Shown: in pieces, positions 34,850 to 46,496 of the stretch | Numbering within the stretch: the first letter of the stretch is position 1 | Layout of the letters: each line of letters opens with the position of its first letter | Assembly (NCBI RefSeq): GCF_030272615.1 | Contig: NC_081406.1 | Location: 243,777,218 to 243,841,217 of the forward strand | DNA: 64,000 bases | Source: Cryptomeria japonica | Taxonomy: Eukaryota; Streptophyta; Pinopsida; Cupressales; Cupressaceae | Reading direction: 5' to 3' | Notes under the pieces: model-generated | What the model was told of the DNA's origin: nothing | Database searches by the model: none | The model's input: the letters and a program-made list of their open reading frames with translations, nothing else | Program-made: the position numbers and the translations under genes

Positions 34850-37702
34850 TAGCTATACTTGCAATTTTCTCCTCAATCTCGTTTATCTTTGTATCCACAT
34901 TAGCTGTAAGTATTTCAGTGTTACAACATACCCTATATATATTTGTACATTGTTTCAAAGAGTTTTCTATTAGGATTAGCTTCTCCATAATCTTTTTCTT
35001 CTCAGTTTCAATTACCTGATCAAAAGCAACTCTCTTAGCTTGAGTAAATATTTCTAGTGCTTGTCAGTTTGAGATTTGTTGTAAGGATTGAAAGTCCTTT
35101 GAGATATGCTTAGTGATTACTTTAAGCTTACCAAATGGGCTCGCTTCATTTTCAATTTTACACTCCGGGACTAGTCTGTGTAGAACAATGATTGATTGAT
35201 TTATAATCCCTTTATCTATGGATCCCTCCTTCATTAGTTTTTATGTTGCCATCATCATCAATTCAGTGCGACTCATCTCTATGATGTTTTTCTTTTCTAC
35301 ATGAGAAGTTTCAATTGAGAATAATGATGGACCAACAACTGGTTACCTGCCAGAGTCCGTTGACTTCTCCTCTAAAGATTTATCCTTTCTAACTTTCTCA
35401 CTTACATCGGTGGCTTCGCCACTTGGTGCAGTTTGTGTAACTATTGGTTCCTCTATAGGAACAGTAACCTCAACCTGTACATTTGTTTCTAGAAGAAAAT
35501 TATCCTCAATATTAGTATCGTGTACAATATTAGCTTGTTCATTCTCTGTATTAACTGATATCTCAATATTTGTCTATACATTTGTATTTACCGGGGGCTC
35601 AATTTCCACTATCTTAATATTTTTCAAAACTAAGGCTGAAGTACCCATAATCGCCTTTCCTTTTCCTTCAACTAGGGTATCTATAGTGTCTATCTTGGTT
35701 TCCAATGAAGTAAATAATCCTCTATTTTCTCCAAGAAATTTAACCCATGCTTTTCAAGTCTCCTTTTTTATTTCATTTGCTCTTCCTAACATCAGACTAG
35801 TTATCCTATGTTTTCTATTGGAAAAAATTTTGTCTGCCACCTCAAGTGTCTTTTCCATTTCATCTGGAGCTATAGTAACACGGATAGATAATAGCTCTTG
35901 AATTTAAATGTGTTTATCCTCTTGCATAGCTAACAGTTTTCTAGCATCTAACATGTTATACAACTCAGTCGGTATTTGAGTTTCTATTTCTATTAAGGCT
36001 TTCTTATAAATATCCAAGTATAATAGGACTGCTTCATCTACCTCTCTTTGTTCATCTTCCTCTAAGTGTTCATAATAAAATTGAACATTCTTCAACATGC
36101 CATCTTTAGTGATTTTAGCTACTAATTCTGCACAAGTTTTAGGTGGTATGATAGTCACATTACCAGTTTCAATTGCTAAGTCAATGTCACTCTTCTTCTT
36201 CTTCCTCTTGGTAGTACCAGATGCAGTTGTAGGTATAGGTTTAGGTGCTTGCTTCTATGCCTGTAGTTTGATTGTAACCTTTCTTACCAGTTGCTTCTTA
36301 GCTTCTACCTTTGTTTCCTCTGGTTTCTTCCTAACAACCCTCTTAAATGCTAACAGTGTGTCATCCTCTGATTCTGATTCTACAATAACAAGCTCAATAT
36401 GAACTTTTGGATCCTTCCTCTTTCTACCTTTCTCCAGGATAACATCAATTAATGCTTGAATGTCCTTTGAGACCTTCTCCACAAATTTGCTCACTTTCCC
36501 TTCCCGCTTCTCTCTTTTCTTCCAGTTCAACTCTGTTTCAACCTCTTGAGTTTTATGTTGTGCAGTACCATAGGGATTCTCTACCTCATCAATTGGTGCA
36601 TCAATCAACATTTTTGCATAGGCATCAAGAATCTGTGCATCCACCTCATATCCCATTTCTTCAATCCAGATCCTTCGGGACTTAACTACTTCCATGAGTG
36701 TCTCATCCTTCTTTACCATAAAACATATGTCGGTAGAATATTTTTCTACAATATGCTTAGGTACCCTTACCCTAGACCTCATAGATTTTTGAAATGTCTT
36801 AAAATACCCCCATACCTTATCATCTCTCTAACTTCCTAATACAACAATTGACTGTTTCAATTGTTTTCCTATCGGGATGTCAAAAGCCCATTGCCTCTTA
36901 CTAGAACCGGGTGTATCATTTAGGAAATTTAACATTAGCCAAACTAACAAGTTGCCATACCAGAATGTACCCTTCTTTTCACCCTTAATCTTCCTTAGAT
37001 TTATTAATAACTCATCAAGCATCCAACCACATAGATCTAATTTTACATTTTCTCTCATCATTTTGTATGCAGCCAAAATGCATGAACTGGAAACAAAATT
37101 CAGTCAGTTTGACTGAGTTACCTTATACCCGATGATCATGCTACCAAATTTGATGTCATTATCGGTGATAGTGCTCACTTTCATGGATCTTTTGTCAGAT
37201 ATCATGCTGGTGATCTTCCTCATGAAATTATTTGAAACCTTCTTGTTTGGATGTTGCCCAACCGATGGCAAACTAGTGATTTCCCGAATGTCTTCCCTAG
37301 TGATTTTAAAGGGTTTGTTTAGCCATATAAATTCCCCATGTACTCTTCTCAAGATATATTTGATTATCTCATCCTCAAACTCCAAAATATCCAAAATGTC
37401 TGTAAACCCTAGGTATTCAATATGTTTTATGTCGGTTTGATCTTTCCAAATTCTCCCATCAGTTCACTCATATACATACCCTTAATTTCTGAAGTTCCCA
37501 AGTCCTCGATATGATAGTGAATATATACCCTAACATCTTCTACATACACAACTCCCTCTGGAACATGAGAAAATGCTCCAACCAAATCTTCCAAGGTAGC
37601 CACATGTAGATACCACTTGAAAATTGTCTTGGGGTGGTCCTTGACCTCTACTATAGTCGGGTTTGCAACAAAAACATGAATAGATGATGATCTCGCTTCC
37701 AT
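34850..37702 (-). pseudogene. ORF X: large unknown ORF in place of pol
   Basis: I do not recognise a domain. Read 5' to 3', the blocks are 37,702-37,427 (MEARSSSIHVFVANPTIVEV, start), 37,394-37,104 (FIWLNKPFKITREDIREITS, then LPSVGQHPNKKV), 37,076-36,828 (LCGWMLDELLINLRKIKGEK, FWYGNLLVWLMLNFLNDTPG), 36,782-36,255 (VRVPKHIVEKYSTDICFMVK, then Lys/Glu-rich), 36,158-35,904 and on to about 34,850. Most of the span from 37,394 to 35,904 is in one frame with in-frame stops, and coding-like sequence continues below 35,900 (APDEMEKTLEVADKIFSNRK). The protein would have had an N-terminal globular region of about 300 residues and a long charged tail with predicted coiled coils. It sits between the Gag remnant and the PPT, exactly where pol is expected. 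The stops show that this copy is dead. Confidence 0.6.
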
Positions 37703-38176
37703 GTTTAAAGATAAATACCTTTTGATCTCTCTCGGTGAAAACTTCCAACAAATTCTTCCAGACGCTGGTGAAATCGCTCAAGAAGAAATCTGATTGCTTT
37801 GAATTTCCTTTGATCACACTTAGTCGCTCTGAATCGCTCTGAAATCACTCTGAATGCAGGGTGATTAAAAATGAAGTGTATTCGACCTTTTATACTTCGA
37901 GAAAAACCCTAATCTTCCATTGACATAAATGACTGTCGATGAAAGATATCGGATCTCCCTCAGAACATATCCGTGCCAGATAATCCTCTCCAATATCTGG
38001 AACATCTTCCAGAACCTCTTCCTGGGGCATATACAACATCTTCACGAATTTTTCCTACCCCTAAGGCATCTGCCTTAGTTACCGAATGAGCTCCCTGCCG
38101 GTGCAGGAGAAACCTCTTCTGCTGGATAAGTAACTAGGACATTCCCATCTGATGATTGTTCTTTAGTCTTCCTAAC

Positions 38177-39230
38177 TCATCTCTGAGTATGATCTTGTTG
38201 GATTTCACTAACCTTCTCTTTTCCTTTCTCATTTGATCCTCCATTACTAACTGGTGGATTTATGCTTCTACAGAACTTAGCAATATGTCCAACCTCATTA
38301 CATGCATAACATGTAACATTGTTCCTTTGAATTACTTTTCTAAAGCTAGTGAAATTGCTTGACCTGCACTGATTAGCCATATGTCCAAATTTCCCACATG
38401 CATAGTATTTAACATTCATTTTGCAATATTTTGTCTTATGACCAAACTTATTTCATTTAGAACATTTTATTGAGAGCAGAATCAGGGTTCTGATTTGCTC
38501 TGTTTCTACATTGCCTAGCCATGTGACCAAATCTATTGCAAACAAAACATCTTCCATTGAATTTATAATCATTAAATTGTCTTACCAGTGCCTTATGGTT
38601 TTGATCTTCATTAGCAGTACCCAAACTTTGTCCTTTCTCAAATCCAAGTCCACTGGAATCTCCGATCTTTCTTTGTCTCTTCATTAACTCATCAAGTTGT
38701 GCTAAGATGATCTTGAATTTTTGTTTATACTCACTTGTGGTAGTTAAATATTATCTTAGTATTATCATTTGTCTCTCAAGCTCTTTTTCATTACTTTGGG
38801 ATTGTACCAAATCAGTTCTCAACATATCATTTTCATGAACCAACCTACCACATTCTTCAAATTTGTTCTTTAGGGATACATCAAGATTTTCTTCCTTCTT
38901 CTTTTTGTCCTCAATCTCCTTAGACATCCTCCTAGTTATAACTTGCATTTTATTTTTCATAACCATGTTTTCCTAACTCAATTTATGACATTGTTCCTTA
39001 AGTGCATCTTTCTCTTCATCATCCTGACTTTGCAAAAGTTCCTTCCTCCTAGCTTGAATACATGATAGCCTCTCTTGTGGGACAAGAATGAATTCCTTAG
39101 CAGAATTCAATTCATCTTGTAGCTTTAAGTTCTTCAACCTTTCAGTATCATAATCTTCAAGTGCCATCTCAAGTTCCTTCTCCAAAGCCATATCCATGGA
39201 TTCCGGTTTTAGGATCTTCCTCAAGCTATT
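38177..39230 (-). pseudogene. copia-type Gag C-terminal region: coiled coil plus four CCHC knuckles
   Basis: From about 39,230 to 38,457 one frame runs with two in-frame stops. First comes a Glu/Lys-rich coiled coil (MALEKELEMALEDYDTERLK, KEIEDKKKKEENLDVSLKNK), then LDELMKRQRKIGDSSGLGFE, a segment typical of plant copia Gag proteins before the zinc knuckles. Knuckle 1 is CFVCNRFGHMARQC. After a frame change three more follow: one with a stop codon at its second Cys (ending FGHKTKYC), one whose first Cys is Tyr (YYACGKFGHMANQC), and an intact CYACNEVGHIAKFC. The N-terminal UBN2 capsid region is missing: coding-like sequence begins within about 50 bases of the primer site. Gag normally packages the genomic RNA. 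This copy cannot make it intact. Confidence 0.8.
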
Positions 39231-39250
39231 AAACTTCCTCCGAGGTACAA

Positions 39251-39263
39251 GGCTTTGATACCA
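39251..39263 (-). other. primer binding site of the non-autonomous element
   Basis: The plus strand reads GGCTTTGATACCA. The minus strand TGGTATCAAAGCC matches the initiator-Met tRNA primer site with one change (A for G). Spacer to the LTR is two bases. Confidence 0.88.
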
Positions 39264-39265
39264 AT

Positions 39266-40149
39266 TGTTGGAAACCAATAACATCGAGAGGGGGGGTGAA
39301 TCAGTGTTATACTAGAAGAGTAAATTTAAGCCTTATTAACACATTTATACACCAACTGGTATACCGATACATACATAATTGAAAGAAGTAAAGCAACCAA
39401 TAAGCCAAACACATAAATAAGAATCATAACACAGATTTATACGTGGAAAAACTCAAAGAGGAAAAACCATGGTGGGATTTGTGACCCACAATATCAATCC
39501 ACTATCCATATGAAGATATATTACAAAATATGAGGAACCTGCACTTGCAAGAAGGCTTACAGCCTAGAGCACACTACTCAATCACAATAGGAGCCTCACT
39601 GACTACATAAAATTATAGACTACAATCCGAAGAAGTGAGAACTGCTAGGATAGCATCTTCTATGCCAGAATATAGTTCTGGTTTAAGCTCTATCTATTCC
39701 AGTCTGAATCCCTAAACCCTTTACCAGAATAACCCTTACGATAATTTTCTCACATACATAATCTCTCACATCATATTACATTTGCATATCCATAATCTAA
39801 TAATATCTCTCTCATGTATCTCTATCAAAAATGATCTACCAAACTGTCATATATACCCTATACAAATTTTATGCCTTATGTCGGCTTACAAAAATATATA
39901 CAATATCAAATTACATGTCGTTCAGATAGCATAAATATATAGACATTAAAATCAATTGTCGATGCTAGATCCATGTCGGCCTGCGTTGTTGGTGACCAAA
40001 GAAATCCTTATGTCCTACCAGTGCCGGTGTAGAATCATGAAGTACCTGTCGGTACACCATAGAACCAAAACATGAAGCCAGAACACAAAATCATGTTGCC
40101 ATCAATGACAACATAGTGAAACCAACCAATAGAGTGTCAATTGCCAACA
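39266..40149 (-). repeat. 5' LTR of the non-autonomous element
   Basis: 884 bp, TGTTGGAAACC to AATTGCCAACA, with intact terminal TG/CA. It is shorter than the other LTR mainly through a 50-bp deletion near 39,973 and a shorter G run. Confidence 0.93.
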
Positions 40150-40154
40150 CCTTT

Positions 40155-40827
40155 GATTATAGCCTTGTGAGTCTCTTGTGTCAGTAGTCTTGTGAGCCTC
40201 GTGTGAGTCATTTGTATCATCTTGTATTTACTTCTATCCATTGGGTCTGGCTGATACCTCCTAGCATGGGGGGTGGACCTGATGGTACCACATGGTTGGG
40301 TGGAGTGTTATTCGCACCCATTTGGTTTTGGTTCTTTCTGCATCATGTTTGAGAAGGCTCGTGAGAAGATTGAAGACTTTAATTGTGTACCAATTTTATG
40401 TAATCATTCAACCTTGAGACCCTTGGAGATAGATCATTATGGATCCATTGTATTGTATTTGATGATCTTATGTATATTCTCAAAGCAATGTAATATTTAG
40501 CTTGTACTTGTAAATTAATGATGTTGTATTTTTAATTGTGGTTCCTTGTTTTGATTTTTTGGATGATGTTCCTCTTTGGGTAACATCATTGTGGGGCCTT
40601 GAGGAATTAGATAGTTGCCTTTGTATATCTTAATTTATCTTGTTGAATGTATCTCTTTGCATGGTTATGTATTTCTTGTTAGATATTATATGTTCATTTT
40701 ATCTTTATCTTGTATCATTATGTTACTTTTGCATTTGTATATTTTAATATATTGTTTAAAAAAAAAAAATTGCATTTATGTTGTTTATTTAGTTCAAGTC
40801 CTCTGGACCTCATAGCAGGAAGTTACA
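40155..40827 (+). mobile_element. giant-LTR (LARD family) fragment, inverted, right part
   Basis: Continues the LTR fragment interrupted at 33283. Reverse-complement matches to about 10,149-10,760 include GGGGGGTGGACCTGATGGTA and TGGGTGGAGTGTTATTCGCA. It ends TTCAAGTCCTCTGGACCTCA...AGTTACA at 40827, corresponding to the TGTAACACCT end of the LTR at 10149. Confidence 0.8.
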
Positions 40828-41302
40828 TATTTTTTCAAAGTCTCATTTGACTATGCTTGCCTGGGCACCGTTGGTTGATCTAGTGGGATTGTCACATGGT
40901 GATGCACCCTTTTCCAAATCTTTTCATATCCTCAAATTTATTCTAGCTGGGAGTAATCTGCAGAGACCCAAAATAGATGGCAGAAATAGATGCATGAATA
41001 CTTTATCTTCTTCCTTTCTATTCTCTTAGCTTACCATATGTCAATAGATAATCTTATTGGTTTCAATAAAAATATCTTCTACAATATGCAAAAAACTATA
41101 TGGCCGATGAGTCAATCAATGATAGTGGTGGCATGAAGGTGTAGATAGTATGAACCCAATCTATATGTGTGTACATATGGTTTTCTAGACTTTGTTAAGA
41201 TGCATTCCACTTCATTGCTTATCATTCTCCATTATCATACCATTGTAATAGTTCATAATATTCTTCATTGTAAAAATTGTGATAGTTATTTCATTTGTAT
41301 TC
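40828..41302. other. spacer between two LTR-family copies
   Basis: 475 bp without recognised features. A 60-codon plus frame (40847-41029) has no domain. Confidence 0.4.
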
Positions 41303-44300
41303 TGTAATGCCCCACCAGGAACCCTGAAGGAAAAATCACATCAAGGGTGAAATAATTTTTTTTTAAAGTATAAACATAATAAGTTCATTAAACACAACAT
41401 GCATGATAACAAAAGCAAAAGACTTACACCATAATTCCTTAAGGGTTACCAACGAAGAATAAAACCAAAAGATAAATTCTACGATTAAGGTTAATCCAAT
41501 AATCATTCATTAACTCAATGATCACAAGAAGCCATATGCAATAACAGATTACACCATTGAAAGGTTGAAAGGATACAACAAGTTTCTCTTCAATAAGCAT
41601 TTACACATATCATAAAGAAAACTGATAAATAACATCCCAAACTTAGGACTACATTTCTCTTCCAATACATGGCTTCTCAATATACATATAAAGTTACAAC
41701 TTAACCAAATACAAGGTTACATAAGATCATGATACAATGACCACATAGGTCTCCAAATAACAATAATCTCCAAACATAGAATGAAACATGAGCCACAAAA
41801 CCACAGGAACACCTGTGAAGCCAATCCTTGCATGAAGGAACGAATAAGAACATCTGATAGGAAGTGGCACTACCACCCGACCATGTAATTCCCAAAATGG
41901 AATCACCCCACCATGCTAGGAGATAGCAGAGGACCCTCAAGCAAGCATAGGTATGACATGATCGATAGAACAATATGACTCCATGACAACACAATATGAA
42001 TCCATAATATCCAGGTGACTCAACATCACAAATACACAAGTGAACCTAAAGAGAGAGATTCATTGCATAGCTTATGATGGTTACCATGGTCAGCCTCCAT
42101 TGGTCCCAGCCCGCATCCTGGGTTACCCTGGTAACCTTTCCCAAACCTTTAGCTCCAACTAAGTCTCATGCAAACCCTACCAACATTTTGTGAAGACAAG
42201 GTGGTCAGTTTTCCATTCTAGGCCTTCTCACTACATTATGAGCCCTATACAAGTACTCACCTATACGTGAGGTACAATATCTTATTAAATGTTATGAACT
42301 ACCCACCTAATCAATTAATTCGATTATCAGTTTATTATCCGAATTTCAATGGGTTGTCCTGCCAACCACTTTGGGTGTGACCCCCACTTGAAAGCCACTC
42401 TCTCAAAGGACACTAAACAAACATGGTCACTCCACAAGAACCCTATGGTGAAGCAAACAGCCATAACACCACTATCCAAAAATAAGTGGTCAAAACAAGG
42501 ACATACTGACTCTTGGTTAACCATAAGGAAAGACACTACATGGTTAAGACAATGAAGTCATCATATATCACTTGGTCAAAGGTACCAAATACGCCACCAT
42601 AGGATGACTGAACCACAAACCAGAAATAACACAATATAACTCTTGTAAAGAAAGCTAATATCACTAAGTCCACACTCAGACAATCTTTGAGAAATTCAAC
42701 ATCATAAGCACTTGCAACATCTTTGATTGAAAATTAAATAAACACTTCTTTACGACATTCACATCTATTCAATTTCTAAAACAATATTCCATCAAGAATG
42801 AAATCCATATTAAACATTCAACCAAATTAAACATGAATTCCTAACAGGCATTTAATTCATCTCCAGAATATATCCAAATTAACCAATTTGAATTACTAAT
42901 TCATGCCTTGATTTCAATAAATAAATTTATTAAACCACATAATAATAATCATTAGGATATTACCATTTATATTTAACATAAAACCAGCTATAAATATATT
43001 CCATTTTATGCAAATTAAGTTCATATCACACAAATAGTTGTACCGCGAAGGGTAAAAGGTCACGCGGGGGCCAGGGCCAACCCGCAGTAGTGCTCCTACC
43101 GAGGCAACAGGCACTACCTGTCGATAGTACTACTGTCGACCAGTAGTACTGCTACCACCGATAGTAGATGCTACCGACTAGTAGCACTGCTACCAACCTG
43201 TAGCAGTCCTACCGACTGGTAGTGCTGCTACCGCCAGTAGCAGCCGCTACCGACCGGTAGTACTACTACCAACCGGTAGCATTCCTACCAATTGGTAGTA
43301 CTGTCGATCGGTAGTACTGCTACCTACGGATAGCAGACACTACCGACCCGCATGGTGGGACTAGCTCGCCACGGGTAAGGTAAAGTCTACGCATAAAATA
43401 ATTACATGCTTCCAAAGCATTACAAATCAAAATGGCACCAAACCGTTTAAACATGAAAACAGTTCATTCCCTTATCATTTCACAAGCACACACACACACA
43501 GTGCCAAGATCTAAATTCAAAATTCAAAGGGATATTTACCAATAAGGTAAATGGTGAAATAAAATCACACAAGAATCCAATAGATAATGATTTAGGCAAC
43601 AATAGAATAATTCAACAGGTAGGAGAAGGATTATAATCAAATTTCCTTTCTTCCATACACAGGAAGAATTCCTTGCATCAAGCAAAAAAATATTAACCAA
43701 GTTTTGCCAACATAAACCCCAAATCGTGGGCAATTAGATACTAGGAAGCAAACAACAAACCAAATCTAATTCATTCTATTCCAAATAGAAGAGCTAATTC
43801 AAGAAGTTGATTTTCAAAAACATTTCTTTCCTATAACCAAACATATGATATAAGCTTCACAAAATCAACAATAACAGGCATTTGTTCTTCCATTCCAATC
43901 ATTCCACAAGAATTTACAAGGAGATTTGCATTTTTTCAACACACGAGAAGGAACTGAAAAATTCAAAATTAAATTTAAAACAAGAAGAGATTATCCAACC
44001 TTGAGAAAACTAGCAAGTGAAATGATGGAGAATCCCAATCCTTGCAAACCAAATCGAATTCCAGCTCCTCCTTCAGAATGGTTTTCCAAATTTCTCTTCC
44101 AAATTTTCTGCATGTCATTCTTGTGAATTTCCAGAAATATATGGGGAAAATCATTTCAACCTAAACTTTCTAGGTTAAAAGTTTTCTCCACCAATCAGCT
44201 TAAATTATTTAAAAAGTAAAAAGCAATCAGATTTACTCATTTCCAAAAATAATTCTTTTCCAAAAACCAAAATACAAAAGTCAAATGGAAAGGTAAAAAG

Positions 44301-45194
44301 GAAAAGCTTTTATTAAATTTCTATTTCCAAAATACTTTCTTTCAACATAAGCATTTAACATTTAAATGGCTAGGCAATTATTTATTTCCTTTCACAAAAT
44401 ATATTAATGCAACTTTACACAATGAAATAAGCCATTTAACCATTTAATCTAGCAAATCATTAATTTAATTAAATAAAAAATCTCAGAGCATAATAATTAA
44501 CTAATTACGCCAACATAAGATAGCATCATCCATTCAATTAAATAACCATTCAGATGAATGAAAGCACGCAAAATGAAGAATGATCAAATGATGACTCACA
44601 AATGACTAAACCAAAGCACTATGACTCGCATACCAACCAGACGGGAAAGCCAACCCATTGACAACACTCACACGAGTGTAACTTCGGGTCACGTTAGGGT
44701 CCAATAACTATCTCCTCCACTCCCATTGGACATATAAGGCATGCTCAGACCTGTGAAACTAGGTGGAATTGATACCCCGTACCTACCCGATACTTGCACC
44801 TGCAATGTCCTGCACCAAAGAACCACACGTACATATAGACAAATATATATATATATATATAGACATGACACACACACCAATGAAGGAGAATCATAATGTT
44901 CCTTGTCTCACCAGAGTGAGTGAAGGAAAATCATCTCCTCGCATCCCATACACATGAAAACATGCGACACATAAATAACGCATCGCACATATAAGATAAG
45001 AGTCGGAGTCTATGATAATGATCCATAAAAATAACATTAATCATAAGCACTGATATACTGCATAAAATCATACACCACAGATCCAGATATAGCATGAAAT
45101 AACATCACATAAAATTTGAATCAATATACAATAATGTTCCACTTAAATTAATCAAAAACATACAAAAAGAGTTTGATCAAGGAGGGGTACTACA
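41303..45194 (-). mobile_element. 3.9-kb solo LTR of the giant-LTR (LARD) family
   Basis: Starts TGTAATGCCCCACCAGG and ends GGAGGGGTACTACA, flanked by the exact 5-bp TSD TATTC (41298-41302 and 45195-45199). It is related to the LTR at 10149 along its length: CCACCCGACCATG...CCACCATGCTAGG near 41,880, the CCTGGTAACC/CCACTTTGGGTG region near 42,120-42,380, and the CGGTACCTGC-like region near 44,780. Orientation is by comparison with the LARD-like element. No second LTR or internal region is attached, so it is a solo LTR. No coding sequence is visible; frames in it are short and without domains. Confidence 0.88.
43092..43372. repeat. hairpin island, CTACC/GGTAG stems
   Basis: About 280 bp of tandem inverted units of the form CTACCGACTGGTAG, CTACCAACCGGTAG and CTACCAATTGGTAG, separated by short CACTG or TACTG linkers. 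GC-rich in an AT-rich LTR and close to its centre (about 1.79 kb from the left end). Confidence 0.88.
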
Positions 45195-46128
45195 TATTCT
45201 CCTAAATGCTACCTTATCTTTATCAATTTAGGTAAAATTGTTGGCAATTGACACTCATTCAGTGGCTTCAAGTGACTTCTAGTGGTTAATTATTTATTTA
45301 GGGTTGTCATTGATGACAACTCTTCATGGTGATTCGATCTGGTGATCATGATTCATTGTATCCAGTAGTTGGTGTTAACCGGTAGATAGATAACCAGTGA
45401 AATAGGGCAGAACAGGGTATTTTGGTAACGTGCTAGTCTGGAATGATTTCCGATGGTTGTAGTATTTTTGGTGATTTTTTTTGTGATCTCAGTGTTTGGA
45501 AAGACCTTTGGGAACCATGTGGTTATAATGTTTTGGTTCAGTGCTATGGGTTATTTGAGATTGATGTCGACTTGGTCTACACATTACATCTCTTGAAGCC
45601 AACATGAAGAAGATTGTTTTTGTGGCAAGATCGAATATATAAGAATGATTTGGCAGTTGATTTTCATGATGATATATGTGTGATGATCAGTTTTGGTGTG
45701 ATTGAGCGCAGTTCCACACGCGCATTTTGGTTTCATATCAACCGGTAGCTGATTGAGACCGGAACAAAGTAATCAACAGAGAAAAGACACTTAGTGTTTC
45801 AGAGCCTAACCAGAACTCATCTTTGCATAGTCAAATGATTTCTACGAGTTCATTTCATTGTACATTCCTATTGTAATCAAATTGTAAGTTAGTGAGACTT
45901 CCTTGAGGGTTGTAGCCCTTCGAACAATTGTAATTGAGCAGTGAGCTCTAGGCAGTGAGCCTGAATGCAAGTGCTTTCCCCATCTATGTAACATTTATGT
46001 ACTCCTACCCATAGTATATGAATATTGTGGGTTCTAGCCCCACCGTGGTTTTCTCCTTTCCAGTCTTCCACGTAAAAATTCTAGTGTTGTGGATTTGTGC
46101 ATTTTTTGTTGCATGTTTATGTTCTTAT

Positions 46129-46496
46129 TGTTAGAGTAATTGGGTCTTTACTTGATTAATTAAATGACATTTGTTTAATTAATTAAGTTCCCCTTCATCT
46201 CTTTTACACTTAAGCTAACATTAGGTGCATAATAATTAATTTTTTTTAATTAATTATTATGTGCAAGCCTAGGTTTTTCCCTTTTAGGGTTTCTTGACCT
46301 ATTAGAGGTTAACTCTTTTCTTTGTATTAATTATCTCATTACACATTTTTGTGAATATTGAGCTCTCATCTTTTTGAGCATTCTTCTGTTTATTTGTTTT
46401 TTCTTTGTTGCTTCCTTTCTTCTCCTTGTAACAGGTTTATTTCAGCTTGCAGAGATCATTTGGGCTCCTGTGGTGTTGTATTTCTCAACTCTCACA
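46129..46496 (+). repeat. 5' LTR of the 2.65-kb element
   Basis: 368 bp, TGTTAGAGTAATTGGG to CTCTCACA, followed at once by the primer site TGGTATTAGAGC. Confidence 0.93.

Larger units (their letters stand above)
33284..40149 (-). mobile_element. non-autonomous copia-derived LTR element with Gag remnant and ORF X
   Basis: A 6.87-kb minus-strand element flanked by the exact TSD CCTTT (33279-33283 and 40150-40154). LTRs are 33284-34225 (3') and 39266-40149 (5'). The primer site complement GGCTTTGATACCA (39251-39263) is two bases from the 5' LTR and matches initiator-Met tRNA except for one base. The PPT complement ATCTCCCCCTTT is at 34226-34237. The coding part, 5' to 3', is the C-terminal part of a copia-type Gag (coiled coil and CCHC knuckles) followed by ORF X of about 950 codons. 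No protease, integrase, RT or RNase H motif is present. It therefore needs proteins from another element, as TR-GAG and LARD elements do. Confidence 0.9.

Noticed and set aside
35410-36839. Plus-strand frames of 77-163 codons, Ser/Ile/Val-rich
   Set aside because: They are antisense to the charged coding blocks of ORF X on the minus strand.
43092-43372. CRISPR-like look of repeated short palindromic units
   Set aside because: Units have no constant-length unique spacers, the context is a plant LTR, and no cas genes exist here.
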